Below are positions 51,834-63,900 of a stretch of 64,000 nucleotides of DNA, piece by piece. Location of the stretch: positions 32,648,977-32,712,976 of the forward strand of contig NC_132896.1 of assembly GCF_030463535.1 (NCBI RefSeq), read 5' to 3'. The notes under the pieces are model-generated. The model did no database searches. It was not told where the DNA came from and saw only the letters and a list, made by a program, of their open reading frames with translations. Origin of the DNA: Salminus brasiliensis. Lineage: Eukaryota; Chordata; Actinopteri; Characiformes; Bryconidae. The translations under genes were made by a program, and so were the position numbers. Each line of letters opens with the position of its first letter. Position 1 is the first letter of the stretch.

Positions 51834-54640
51834 ATGGCTTCCACGTGGGTTCTCTTTCTCTTTCTCCACCTAATATGTAAGTTCATGTATTATTTATAAG
51901 CATTTCTGCTTCTCAGCTGTCCCTCGTTTTGGTTTTTTTTTTAAATGCACTGGTGAATACTGGTCTTCTACTGTGTACTAACTGATTTAGGCCTGACTTC
52001 ATCTCATTTTATAGATCCTGTTGAAGCTATGGATCTCTATGAGACATCTTTTGTCTCAGTTAGGTCTGGGGCAGACGCAACGCTTCACTGCAGACTTGCA
52101 GAAAGGCTCAGTTACAGTGCTGAGGTTTGGTACAAGCAGAGAGTGGGGCAGGAACCGAAAGAAGTGGCGATAAGGTTAAAAAACAAGAAACCTATGAATT
52201 TGGGTTATGACAGGTTGATTATGGTTGGAGCTTCTCTGACTATTAAAAATACTGTTGAAGATGATGAAGCTATCTACTTCTGTGGAGGCAGTGATGGGAA
52301 AACTATAGTGTTTTCATATGGCACGTTCTTAGCAGTCACAGGTAATCGGATTACCATTTCTCAGCTTTCATAAAGTGTGGAAATGTGTTTATTTTTAACA
52401 AGATACATTTACAATATGGTTATTCTTGCTCTCATGCGAAAAAGGCCAGTGATATAACCTTCATAACTTTCAATGGAAGTCACTGTAACAAGATATCAGT
52501 CCAAGTCATTTCTATTTCTTCTAGACCATTGGTCCAAACTTTGACACAATGTAAAGAACAACTGCCAGATTCAAATTATGTCAATGACTGTGATGATATG
52601 AAATATACACAGTTGCTCAGTCATATAGCACCTAAAATTATGTTTGACTCAAATTATTACAGTAAGACTTAATTTAGCCCTCATGTTATGTTCAGCAGTA
52701 AGAAACATCAGTATGTTCCTGGGTAAAATTGACCCAGTGCACATTTAGCCTTCTGAAAGTAGTTAAAAATCATAACTTAAAATCATAATTGATGTCAAAC
52801 TAATCCATATTCAGTCCCCCGTCCCGTTACAGTTCCTAATTTACTAATAATAATTCACTTGTTTTTCAATTAAAGATAATTTTCAATTATTTTTTGTAGA
52901 TAATCTGTTCCAAGTCAAATCACCCTGCAACATAACAGAACACTAAGCATTTCACTGTGTAAATGATGATGATCAATACTCATTACTGGCTAATGTGTTT
53001 TTGTTGAAGCCAAGATGTAACTTTAAGCTTCTTAGAGCGGTTTAATATCTCCACCAGGTCGCCTTCAGTTCAGCATCTCAGTGCAGCAAACTCCAGCATC
53101 AGGGTCGGTTCTTTCAGGACAACCAGTGACTCTGCAGTGCACAGTCCATTCAGATATCCGAGCAGCAGATGTCCGAGTGCTCTGGTTCAGATCTGCTGCA
53201 GGACAATCCATTCCTGAAATCATCTACACTGATCACAACAGCAGCAGCCATCAGCGTGAAATCAGCTCCTCTCCACACAGCTATGTGTACAACTTCTCCA
53301 GGAACATCCTCAACAATGCCAGCAATGCTGGGACTTACTACTGCGTCGCAATGACTAGTGGGGAGATCGTTTTTAGCAATGGAACAACAGTAGACTTCAG
53401 TAAGACTCTTTTGTATACATAGATTATGTAAGATGTAAATCTAGCCTATATGAATATGATTATTGCAATACATATTTAATGTTTTAGATAGTGTAAAGTG
53501 TAAATCAAATCATTGATGAAAGATCATTTAACAAGTTACATTAAGGGTACATAGGTTTTATTGGTGAAATTTTGATACATAACATCTTGTAGGGCAAGAA
53601 GGAATATTAATAAGTGGTGTTTTTAATTTTTCTATGTGTTTATACATCATATAGAGGGACCTGAGGATCCCACTTTATTCAATCTGGAAGTGACTTTTGG
53701 TGTTTCTGTGATTTGGATCTTTGCTCAAGCTATTTTTATCTATAAGAAGATACAGTGTAAACACTGCAGTGGTGAGTGTTCACTATGATTGTGAGGATAA
53801 ATAATGATCTATTATACATTATTTTTATATTCAGTTTTTCTTTGGAATGAATGGTTTAACAGTTGAAGTCTTTCCATTTTATTCATATAATCAAATAAAA
53901 AAAAATGTATCAGTTTAAAGACTATTGGCAATAGTAACAGTCTGACACAACAAGGGTAAAATGTCATATATTATATTTATAACCTAAATTTAATAATAAT
54001 GATCTTATAATAAATATCTTTTTCTACCAATATAGGACTACTGTTTACATTGTCAGAGAGCCCAACCAGACAGGTACTAAGTGTGTCATCTTATGCTTTA
54101 GATATGCTGTGATACTTTTGTAATATTGGCTGAAATTTCATTTGTAGGCCTCATATCACATGCATAAGCATAAAATACATGTTTATGAAGCAGTACTAGC
54201 AGTGTTTATAAGCAGTGTGTGTCTGTATTCACAATATACACAATACAAAATGTTCAATAAAATAAATAAAATATTTTGATATTAGGAGCTTATATCGACA
54301 TTTTAAGACAAAGAGATCAATAGAAATGTCCCTAAACGACAATAAATTGCAATAAATTGTAAATATTTTCAGCATTAATATTCTTTACATTACTGTCCCC
54401 AAAAATTCATAAACACTGAAGCATTGCTTTATAAATATGTTATACCATGCTTATGCATGTGCTATTAGGTCCTTCTGTAAGTAGACCTACATTCTTGTAT
54501 ACTTCTAACTTGCTATGCTTGTTCTCATGTTCTCACAGGGCCACAGCATTTCCACTAGACTGAGAATGAAGAGAGGACAGTCTGCTGTGTACTCTGAAGT
54601 GAAATACTTCACAGAGACTGACCACTATCAAACTCACTAG
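51834..54640 (+). CDS. nitr: NITR-type receptor, V class D, altered cysteines and ITIMs
   Basis: Predicted 322-aa receptor. Exons: leader 51834-51876, V 52015-52341, second Ig domain 53058-53399, TM 53655-53771, linker 54036-54073, tail 54539-54640; frame open. V: LHC, WYKQRVGQ, DDEAIYFC, J-like FSYGTFLAV. The second domain keeps LQC and TYYC, but all three extra cysteines shared by its paralogs are gone: QCE is QRE, SCV is SYV, and the Cys after CAV is Ser (AMTSGE). Its J-like end is SNGT instead of GNGT. The TM begins FNLEVTFG, placing a Glu where paralogs have Gly. The tail has AVYSEV (near-ITIM) and VKYFTE, where the +3 residue is Glu, so the second ITIM is spoiled. Probably weak or altered signalling. 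AATAAA at 55113. Confidence 0.88.
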
Positions 54641-55314
54641 CTCTGTTCTGTTGCATTAGTGAAGTTTCAATGTTCAGTGTACTGCTCCTGTTGACCTTTG
54701 TACTCTTTACCTCTTCATTTCCAAATTTAACTTTCCACTGGTTTCCACTGGTTTAGATTTATCTGTAAAGCTTCACCCTATATTTAGGACAACATCGTGC
54801 TAATAGGTGTTAAAAAAGGGTAGCTGAAAGAATGAAGTTTCAGTTCTCTGAGGGAGTGATGTGAGAACACTCTGCTCACTACAATCCTTCACACATGGTA
54901 AACAAACAGAGATCAGACTGATGGTGCTTGATAAGATGCAACGTTAATGGAAATTTAGTTCTTTCTGCCTTAAACTGTCTGAAAAGTAATTTTCACTGCT
55001 TGTACTGTTGATTAAATGTTAATTAAACATGACTCCTGAAGATTTAACTCGTAGCTTTTAGTTCGTCTGCAGATATTTCAGAATTTCAGAAACATTTTTG
55101 ATACTGTTCCTAAATAAATGTCTTAAACAAATGAAAGTGTATCTATTTGTGGCCTGAATTCTCCTATATTCTGCAATTATGGTTATTATTTATGTTTATT
55201 ATGTATGTATGTTTATCATGTATGCTAATTATATGGTTCCTTTCCTTAATTGTAGTTATTTTTATCATGTCGTCATCTCTATTAATTATCGTATATGGTA
55301 TAGCTTACTAAATA

Positions 55315-55404
<90 letters not shown>

Positions 55405-55434
55405 TCATTTACACTTCTCACACAATCTTTTATT

Positions 55435-55494
<60 letters not shown>

Positions 55495-55610
55495 GTTATA
55501 TATATAAGATATATATAAGAAAGAAACATCTTACTGATGCAAATGCTCACATAAACCGACTCCAGTGGGACTCTAGTTGTCAAATGTGGTTGTAGTCAGT
55601 TAGAAAGAGC
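54641..55610. other. 3' UTR and spacer with two (TA)n tracts
   Basis: 54840-54900 resembles 8740-8830 behind the gene at 5713. AATAAA at 55113-55118. The rest is dominated by the TA tracts listed separately. Confidence 0.6.
55318..55491. repeat. Two (TA)n tracts separated by 36 bases
   Basis: TA runs at 55318-55402 and 55438-55491 with a short unique spacer; able to pair as a large hairpin. Confidence 0.95.
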
Positions 55611-55690
55611 TGTGCCGCTTTCCTCAGCCAATGAGGTTTATCTCTGGAGTTTAGCATACTAAGGCAACTCAGTGCTTCGGTCTTGCTTTC
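55611..55690 (+). promoter_or_regulatory. NITR promoter module
   Basis: TGTGCCGCTTTCCTCAG then CCAATGAGGTTTA (CCAAT at 55628-55632), then a weak TCTTGCTTTC at 55681-55690. Confidence 0.55.
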
Positions 55691-55734
55691 AGATTATTTT
55701 TCTATCAAGTTTAATCTGCACCTGCTGTTTTTTG

Positions 55735-58700
55735 ATGATGGCACAAGTTGGGATTGTTATTTTCTTTCTCTACAAAATCTGTAAGTTCCATAAAATTACC
55801 AGACTTTTAAAAGTGTTTAAAAATGATTCTACTTGTTTAAATTGTATCTAATTGTGTTTTTATTGATGACATCAATTGAACTTTAACTGATTTAATAGAT
55901 TCTGCTGAAGCCATGAGAAACTCAGAACCATCGATTTACTCGGTTAAACCAGGAGACACAGTTCTTCTAAACTGCACATCTCCAGTTGGGCTGAAGAGCA
56001 CAATTTGGTACAAGCAAAGACTGCGGCACGCGCCACTAGACGGTGGATTGAAGTTTGATGATAAACAGTATTCTGTCAGACAGTCGAGATTTGAACTGCA
56101 GCTAATTAGGGACAGTTATTCTCTCAGTGTTGTAAATGTCACTGAAGACGATCAAGGAATGTACTTCTGTGGAGTGAGTGATGAGAACACCATGACCTTT
56201 TCTTCTGGTACATTCGTAGAGGTGGCAGGTAATTACACTGTTTTTTAACCTGGTTTTGATGGTCCTCATTTAACATCTTTCACAGATTGTTCTTCAATAT
56301 GTTCTTAAGAAAAGTCCAAACAAACAGAATCAGATTTAAAATGTGTTTTTAAGCCGCAGAATTGTTCACAGCTCTGCTCTTATAATGATGAATCTCATTG
56401 TGTTTGTGAATTAATTGAATCCCAAATAAGAAAATATTGGTGAATGTCAGAATATTTGTGAAAATTGTGTAAGTGGATTTTAGCAAAGAAATTTTTTCAC
56501 ATTTAAAATATTCTAAGCATGGAAATGTTCCAGTATTTACAGTATTCTACACTTTCTCTATAGACAATATCCTTGTAATATAAAAAAATTCAATAATGCA
56601 AATACAATATGAATACTATATTGATTGCTGGTGTTTTTAGATGTTTTATTTCATAATTAGACCATTTTTAGAACTACAAAGACAAAAACAAAACTTTCTA
56701 ACAACTGTTTTTGTTCTTCAAATAGCCATTAGTTACTTTAGTACACTGTAAAAACATTGAATTGCAGATGGTTGACAGGTAGTACTGAACATTCTCTTGC
56801 TGTGTTGTATTGACTAGGTCATCCTCAGCTAAGCATATCAGTGGACCAGTCTCCTGTATCAGGCTCAGTTTCTCCAGCCAAGCCAGCGACTCTACAATAT
56901 ACAGTCCTCTCCAAGATCCAAGCAGCAGACCTCCAAGTCCTCTGGTTCAGAGCTTCTGCAGGGAAGTCATATCCCTCAATCATCTACACTCATCATAGCA
57001 GCAGCCAACAGCATAAAGCCAACTCTTCTCTGCACAGCTGCGTGTTCACCTTCTCCAACAACGGCCTCAACAACAGCCATGCTTACTACTGTGCTGTGGC
57101 CAGCTGTGGGAGGTTCCTGCCCTACAGAGCACCAGTTGACTTCAGTAAGCTGCACTGCTGTTGATTTATTACCACTGAAGTTGATCACTAATTGAATGAA
57201 AGGCAAGAGCTTTCTGTTATTTAAGGATGGACGTTCTCAAGACTTAGCAGACTGCGTATGTTTTATAAAAAATATTTGTTGTTTAAATCGGTTCAATAAA
57301 CAACTGTGTGTATGCATATTTATATTTCAGATAGGATTGAAAGTAGTACTAATGGTAAAAATAGTCGTTTTTATAGCCATAATAGGGGTAGAATTAATAT
57401 TAGTATTAATATTTGGTCACAGTATAGTGACCATAGAGACCATCCGGGGCATTTACTGTGAACATTCAGTAGAATATTTAATTAATATTTAGAATATATA
57501 ACAGAATATTCAGTATTGCTATGAAATCAAATGCTTATATTTATTTGACAGATATTCAGTTTGGTCCAAAAGTCTGAAAGTGAATTTACACCAAGCAGCC
57601 ATAACATTAAAACCACCCACAGGTGAAGTGAATATGATTGATGATCTGTTGAATGGCACCTGCCAAGGGGTTCATATATTAGGCGGCAAGTGAACAGTCA
57701 GTTCTTGAAGGTGATGTGCTAAAAGCAAGAAACATCTCCAAAACATTAGGCGAGGAGGGACAACCGGTGACATGGTGACAGTATCATAGGCCCCTAAAGG
57801 TTCACTGACAGATCCAACAGAAGAGCTACTCAAGCACTAACTGCTGAAAAAGTTAATGCTTGTAGAGCAATTCCTCGACAGGTCAGAATTGTTTGGTGGC
57901 AAGAGGAGGACCTACACAATATTAGGTTGATTTAATGTTATGGCAGGTTGGTGTATATTGTTATCCTAGCAATATTGTGCACTCGAGCCTCTTTCTGATG
58001 AGTTCAGAAACATGCTGCATTTCTTATTATTAACATTTATTTATGTGTCTTCCAGCAAGGCCTACCCAGACCGGTGTGTTCTATCTGTGGCCTGCTTTGG
58101 GAGTGTGTGTGGCAGTGATCTTTGCTCAAATCCTCGTGATCTGCACAACAACAAATTGTAAACACTGCAGTGGTGAGTGTTCATTTTTTAGATTTATTGT
58201 CTGCTATGAATGATAAAAATATGAGAATGAGAATAAGAAAAAATATCATGATAGATCGAAGCTTTATTTGCAGCTTCCAAAATGAATATAGTTCATTTAT
58301 AATCTATTTGTCAATCTAATGACATTGAGGATTGTGCAAAATAACTGCAGCTGGAAATATGATGTATCTGTACCCAAACAGAAAATGGGGCCATATATAC
58401 ACATAGACCAGAACAGATTGGGCAAAATCTGTATAAAATGATAATGGACAATAATTTGAATACATTTGAATTATTGTCCATTGTTATATTTTTGTATCAT
58501 TTATTAGACATGCACATAGGACATAGGAGCATACATATATTTTTGAACAGTAGGAAGATAAGTACATGCATAAGTAAACAATAATTATAGTATATACATG
58601 TGATACATGTGATATATGTTATATTATCCCTGTTCCACATTTGGATCTGGCATTTATCTTTCAGGATAAATGGATCAAAAGAATACTTCAAAGTGAATAA

Positions 58701-59162
58701 AATCTTATACATATACATTTATTTCCACTGACAGTTGGAGATACAAGATTTTTGCACAACAGCGACAACTTTATATATATAACTTTATACTGTCATTTTC
58801 TCTTCTTCCTTTCAGCTCCAGTAGCAGAGAACACAAACAATCAGGTACAGATGCTTTAAGAAGAAGAGTTATGATAATGTGACCCAGTAGTTCCCAACCC
58901 TGGTCCTGGAAAACCCCCTACCCAGCACATTTAAGTGTTTCCCTGATTCAAATAGATGCGGGTGGTCTATTAGAGCAGGAAACCACTAAAATGTGCAGGG
59001 CAGGGGGTCTTCCAGGAACAGGGTAACTAACCCTTACCTTGTTAACCTTTCTGCTCGTTCCCACAGGACAGCACTACTGTGGAGCTGATCTACGCTGCCA
59101 AACAGCTGAGAACGAAGAGTGGAAACAGTTTGTACTCTGAACTGGAATACTTCAAAGTGTGA
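55735..59162 (+). CDS. nitr: NITR-type receptor with degenerate second Ig domain
   Basis: Predicted 314-aa receptor. Exons: leader 55735-55780, V 55899-56228, second Ig domain 56818-57144, TM 58056-58172, linker 58816-58844, tail 59067-59162; frame open. V (class E): LNC, WYKQRLRH, DDQGMYFC, J-like FSSGTFVEV. The second domain has lost the first canonical cysteine (LQC is LQY) and the first extra one (QCE-type position is QHK). DxGTYYC is reduced to HAYYC, and the J-like GNGT end is replaced by PYRAPVDF, yet no stop or frameshift is present. TM uncharged. The tail has LIYAAK, SLYSEL and a terminal LEYFKV, the last two fitting the ITIM pattern. Intron 3 contains a TIR element and intron 5 a palindromic MITE. 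AATAAA at 59625. The tail exon is duplicated at 20201. Confidence 0.88.
57331..57470 (+). pseudogene. Possible decayed TM exon in intron 3
   Basis: After TATATTTCAG comes a hydrophobic frame (VVFIAIIGVELILVLIFG) ending IRGIYCEHS. This echoes the RGICC and CEHCS ends of real TM exons (36270, 43340). The phase needed to join the upstream exon does not match this frame, so it is at best a relic. Confidence 0.3.
57588..57955. mobile_element. Non-autonomous DNA element with terminal inverted repeats
   Basis: The left end CAGCCATAACATTAAAACCA and right end TTTAATGTTATGGCAGG are parts of an imperfect inverted repeat of about 28 bp. 368 bp long, no coding frame. Lies in intron 3 of the gene at 55735. 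Confidence 0.8.
58443..58482. repeat. 14-bp inverted repeat
   Basis: AATGGACAATAATT and its exact reverse complement, 12-base loop, in intron 4 of the gene at 55735. Confidence 0.8.
58890..59026. mobile_element. Palindromic MITE
   Basis: CTGGTCCTGGAAAACCCCCT on the left mirrors AGGGGGTCTTCCAGGAACAG on the right, arms about 40 bp, total 137 bp. In intron 5 of the gene at 55735; not seen upstream of the orphan copy of that gene's tail exon at 20201. Confidence 0.75.
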
Positions 59163-60831
59163 TGTGAGAACACAGCTTTAGAGTGTGTGGTCACTAAAGT
59201 CTTTAGCTTGATAAACATAGACGTGGTCAGACTGATGGTGCCTGATTGAGCGCCCTGATGGAAGTTTCATATATGTTTTTCTTTCCTTTTTTATCTGCTT
59301 TGACAGAAATAACCTTTCAGTGGTTAAACTAAGAGTGTGATCACATGTCAACACCTCGGAGAACTGAGACTTCATTGGAAAATGACAATATTGTGAAACT
59401 GTACCCAAATACAGAATACACTCTGCATCTTCTAAAGCTTAAAGATTCCATAAGAAACCATTTATAAAAGTTTTTTTCACTAAGAGGCCGTATTTAAAAG
59501 GTGTAGAGCCTATATATTGATTACTTTGGCCAACATTCTGCTTTAATTATATTGTTTTTATGTGAATTGTGCAGGCATATGACTCATTTACACATATTTC
59601 ACTTCTCTCTTATTGTTACCCCCAAATAAAAGCTCTCATTTTAATCCTCAAAGTTGTTGATCTGAATTTCTTTCCAAATGCTTGTACAGTGATATATAAT
59701 AATACCTGGGCTTGTTCAGAAACTGTTGTGCTGCACCCCAATTCATCAAGCTGGTCCATTTTACTGTGTCATATCTGCAGTAACCTAACATGGTAATAAA
59801 TCACTGATTACAGAAAGTCTTTCTGAATTATTCATCTTTGACTGGCAATGAAACAAATGATAACACTTATACTCACTTCACTTGTTCTGTAAAACAATTT
59901 TAATAAAATGTGCTTGATAAACTGTTATTATTTGACAATCCTAATATGTTTGCATTACATAATTGTTCAGTAACATCAAATATATACATATATACATATA
60001 CAGATTTTACACGTGTAAATTTATATAAGTTGATAAAATAGTTTTGACTCTGTGGGAGATCTTCCACCTGTAATATGGTGAGATAACAGATTCTTTTTTA
60101 CTTGGACAGTTTGGGGAATGGACATTTTAATGGACGAGTCATTTAGAGTACACACAGTGTGATGTCATAACCTGTTTACAGGGCCATTTCTGAAATTTTA
60201 TGGGTCCCAAGTGACATCCTACTTGAGGGTCCCCCACTCCTAGTATATGCCAGTCATAGTATTGCGATATGGATATTATTATATATGAGATAGTAATTTA
60301 CTCAAATACATGGTAAAGACTGAGAGTTAAAATGTAGTTATGGTCTATAATTCTATAAGTCTTTAATATTAAACATAGAAAATGAAATAAAAATGTATAT
60401 AACTTAACTGACATTTCATTTGTAAGATATTAAATGTTCTATATTGCTTTTTTTTTATAGATGTAACATTGGCATCAACCAAATACCAAACCAAAATGAC
60501 CTCCAGTGTGGACCAGTGATTTACAGTAGTTTACAGTATTTTTCAACTGCTTCAATCTTTAAATTTCCCAGAACCAGGATCCTTAACTCCAGGATTTCAT
60601 ATCTTGCCATCTCAGATCATTATTTATTTTGTTAATTGACAAAGACCATACAGATCTGTAGAGTTTACTGTAGAAACTGTTGCCTCAGGTTTCAGTTATC
60701 ATGGCAGAACAGGTTGGATTGTGGCTCATTTTTTTGGGAACTAAAACCATATGCTGATAAAAAAGTGCTGTTTAAGAAACCAAGGGAGCTTTTGGTGACC
60801 ACCCAGAACTATAAAAGAAGCGGAAAGAAAG
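59163..60831. other. 3' UTR and duplicated spacer
   Basis: Matches 20297-22036 in order. AATAAA at 59625-59630 serves the gene at 55735. No exon is seen. Confidence 0.75.
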
Positions 60832-60905
60832 AACCTTGTGACTTTTGTCAGCCAATGACTTTTGTTGTGCTCACCAGTCTAATTCAGTTCAGTTGCTTCC
60901 TTTTA
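60832..60905 (+). promoter_or_regulatory. NITR promoter module
   Basis: AACCTTGTGACTTTTGTCAG followed by CCAAT at 60852-60856, then CAGTTGCTTCCTTTT at 60890-60904, about 40 bases before the start codon. Confidence 0.65.
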
Positions 60906-60943
60906 AATATTTTCCTTGAAGGTATAGCTGTTTATTTATTTTG

Positions 60944-63900
60944 ATGATGGCTCGAGCTGGGATTATAATCCTCTTTCTCTGCAAAATATGTAAGTTACTT
61001 ATTTTACGTTTAAGTTTAGAAGACATATCTCCATATTCCAATTATTATTAATTATTCTTGTTTGACATTTCAGTCATGTTTCATTTTTAACTTAAAATGT
61101 TGAATAAAAAACTGATGTTACAGGTTCTGCTCAAGCTGTAGGAAATCCAGAGCCATTGGTCATCTCAGTTAAAGCTGGGGAATCGTTTACTCTTAGCTGC
61201 ACATCTACAATTACAGACCAGAAGTCCAAAGTTATGTTTTGGTTCAAGCAAAGACTGGAGCACATGCCGCTGGAAGTGGGATACAAGCTCAGTAATAAGA
61301 CACCTGCACTTCAAGATCCCTTTAAGAAATCAAGATTTCAGCTGAAGCAGACTGAGAGCAGCGTTTCTCTCATTATTAAAAGTGTTAGTAAAGAAGATGA
61401 GGGAATGTACTTCTGTGGAGAGGTAGCTGAGGATGCGGTGAAGTTTTCTAATGGGACTTTCTTAGCTGTGTCAGGTAATTTTACTGTTTCTGCTTTGTTT
61501 TCATTTTTCTGATCCAGGAAAATCACTAAATATTACTAATTTATCTTGATTCTATTCCCAATGATGTTGTTTCCATCAATAATGCTTTAGTATTTAGTCT
61601 GCTTTATCTATAATGACCACAGTGTGATTTCATAGATGATTAACAGTTCCACCTTCATTAGTGAGATGAAGATCTCATCTATATTTTATTACCAGGCAGT
61701 TCAAACATCTCAGTGGATCAAAGTCCAGTACTGGAATCAGTTTCTTCAGGAGAGTCGGTGACTCTACAGTGCACAGTCCTCTCTGAGATCAGTCCAGAAG
61801 ATCTCAGGGTGCTCTGGTTCAGATCTGCTGCAGGACGATCCTTTCCTGAAATCATCTACACTGATCACAACAGCAGCAGCCGTCAGTGTGAGACCAGCTC
61901 CTCTCCACACAGCTGTGTGTACAGCTTCTCCAAGAACATCCTCAACGACAGTGATGCTGGAACTTACTACTGCGCTGTGACCACCTGTGGGAAGATCATC
62001 ATTGGCAATGGAACAACAGTGCGCCAGAGTAAGATTGTACTTCTAAATGAACACCCGCATGAACACATACACTCGTGAAGGCAATAGTTCACCAACCACA
62101 TAATATTTCTGGCCAGACATGCTACAGAAATACATTTCTGTTAAAAAAAAGTATCTTGGTTGTAATATAATTCTAATATTACAGCTTAATTCATAACCAA
62201 CTCATATAAAACAACTAAACTAAATACATAAATGCAAAAAAAAATAAAAAATAGTAATAATAAATTGAAGATATATATATATTTTTTTTTTCTTCTCTTT
62301 TAAAACTTAAATTATAATTTTTGCTACTGGGACACATTTTAAAAACAGACCATTTCTGATATATATTTTGTTTTATACATTTATCAAATGTACATGCATT
62401 TATTCATGCATTAATAAATCTAAATATTTGACTAGTTTTATTTTCATCATATTTTATGCATAAGTGTGATTAGTCATTTACCAGTGCTTGGTGATGCAAC
62501 AGTGATTGATGTGACACTTCACTTCTAACTTTATTTTAAAATATGAACTTTAAAATAATTTTGACTGTATTTTTGTTCTCTTACAGAACCGCCGGTCAGT
62601 CTTGTACTGACAGCTTTAATAGTGTTCTCGGGGGTGTGTGTGGTTGTAATCTGTGCTCAAGCCATTGTTATTGTTAAAATGAAGAGCTCTGGGCAGGGTG
62701 CTGGTATGTATAATGTATAATATGATAACCACAGTAGATTTACTGTTCACTGTAGCCAGACAAACTGTAATTGAGGTTGTTCTTCTTTTCTCTCTACAGA
62801 GAAACTTCAGCAGGATGGTGTGATGGAGAATTCTTCCAATCAGGTACTATTCATGCATTTACATTTACATTACATTTACGGCATTTAGCAGACTATTTAT
62901 ATTGATGCTATTATAAGTAAATATGAGTCAGTATTGGATAGATGTTAAGCAGGACCCATGGTTACCAGGGCCCCTCATTTACAGTAGATACTGATGAAAT
63001 TGTTTACCCACATTGTTTATTCATGGAAATGTCCGGTTTCTTGAAAAAAAACTTTTTGTCCCCATCAGCCATGCAACCCCTCAATGAAAAGACCCTCTAT
63101 GACCTACAAAATGATACATTTATCATTCATAACTTTAAAATCCTCAAATAATAAAAAAAATGAGTAAATGTTATTAAATAGTAAATAGTAGTGAGTACTG
63201 AGTAAGAAAAAATATAGCTCATCATCATCAAGTATGAGTTAAATTGAATGCAGGCAATTACAGGACTTAGAGGTCCAATGTTGTTTTGTTACCTTTTACG
63301 CTGATATATCATCATAGTTACTGAAAAACCTTGTATGTCCATTTTTGTTTTTCACTATTTGACATAAAATTAATCTTGGGCAGTTTTTTTCTTCTACTGT
63401 GAAGTTGCCTTTTTGGAGGTTCAAGGTTTTTGCAAGATGGCAACAATAGCTCAGATTGTTTCTAGTTTCTCTGAATGTTTTTCAGTCCAGGACTTAATGT
63501 GGGCAGTGGTGGCTCAGCGGTTAGAGCGGCGAGATGTCGGGCTCAGCAAGCTGCCACTGTTGGGCCCTTGAGCAAGGCCCTTTACCCTCTCTGCTCCCCG
63601 GGCGCTGGAGTTGGCTGCCCACCGCTCTGGGTCTGTGTGTGTACTCACTGCCCCTAGTCTTAATAGTGTGTGTGTGTGTGTTCACTACCACAGATGGGGT
63701 AAATGCGGAGGACACATTTCGCTGTACAGTAACAAATATGTGCACCTTTATTTATATTTAAGGCATTTAGCAGAAGCTCTTATCCAGAGCGACTTACAAA
63801 AGTGCTTTGCTATTTACTCAATAATAATACTAATAATTCAAAGATACCTCTAAGTTTAGACTCTACTAAACACAGGTCAATAAGGTGACCATGACAACAA

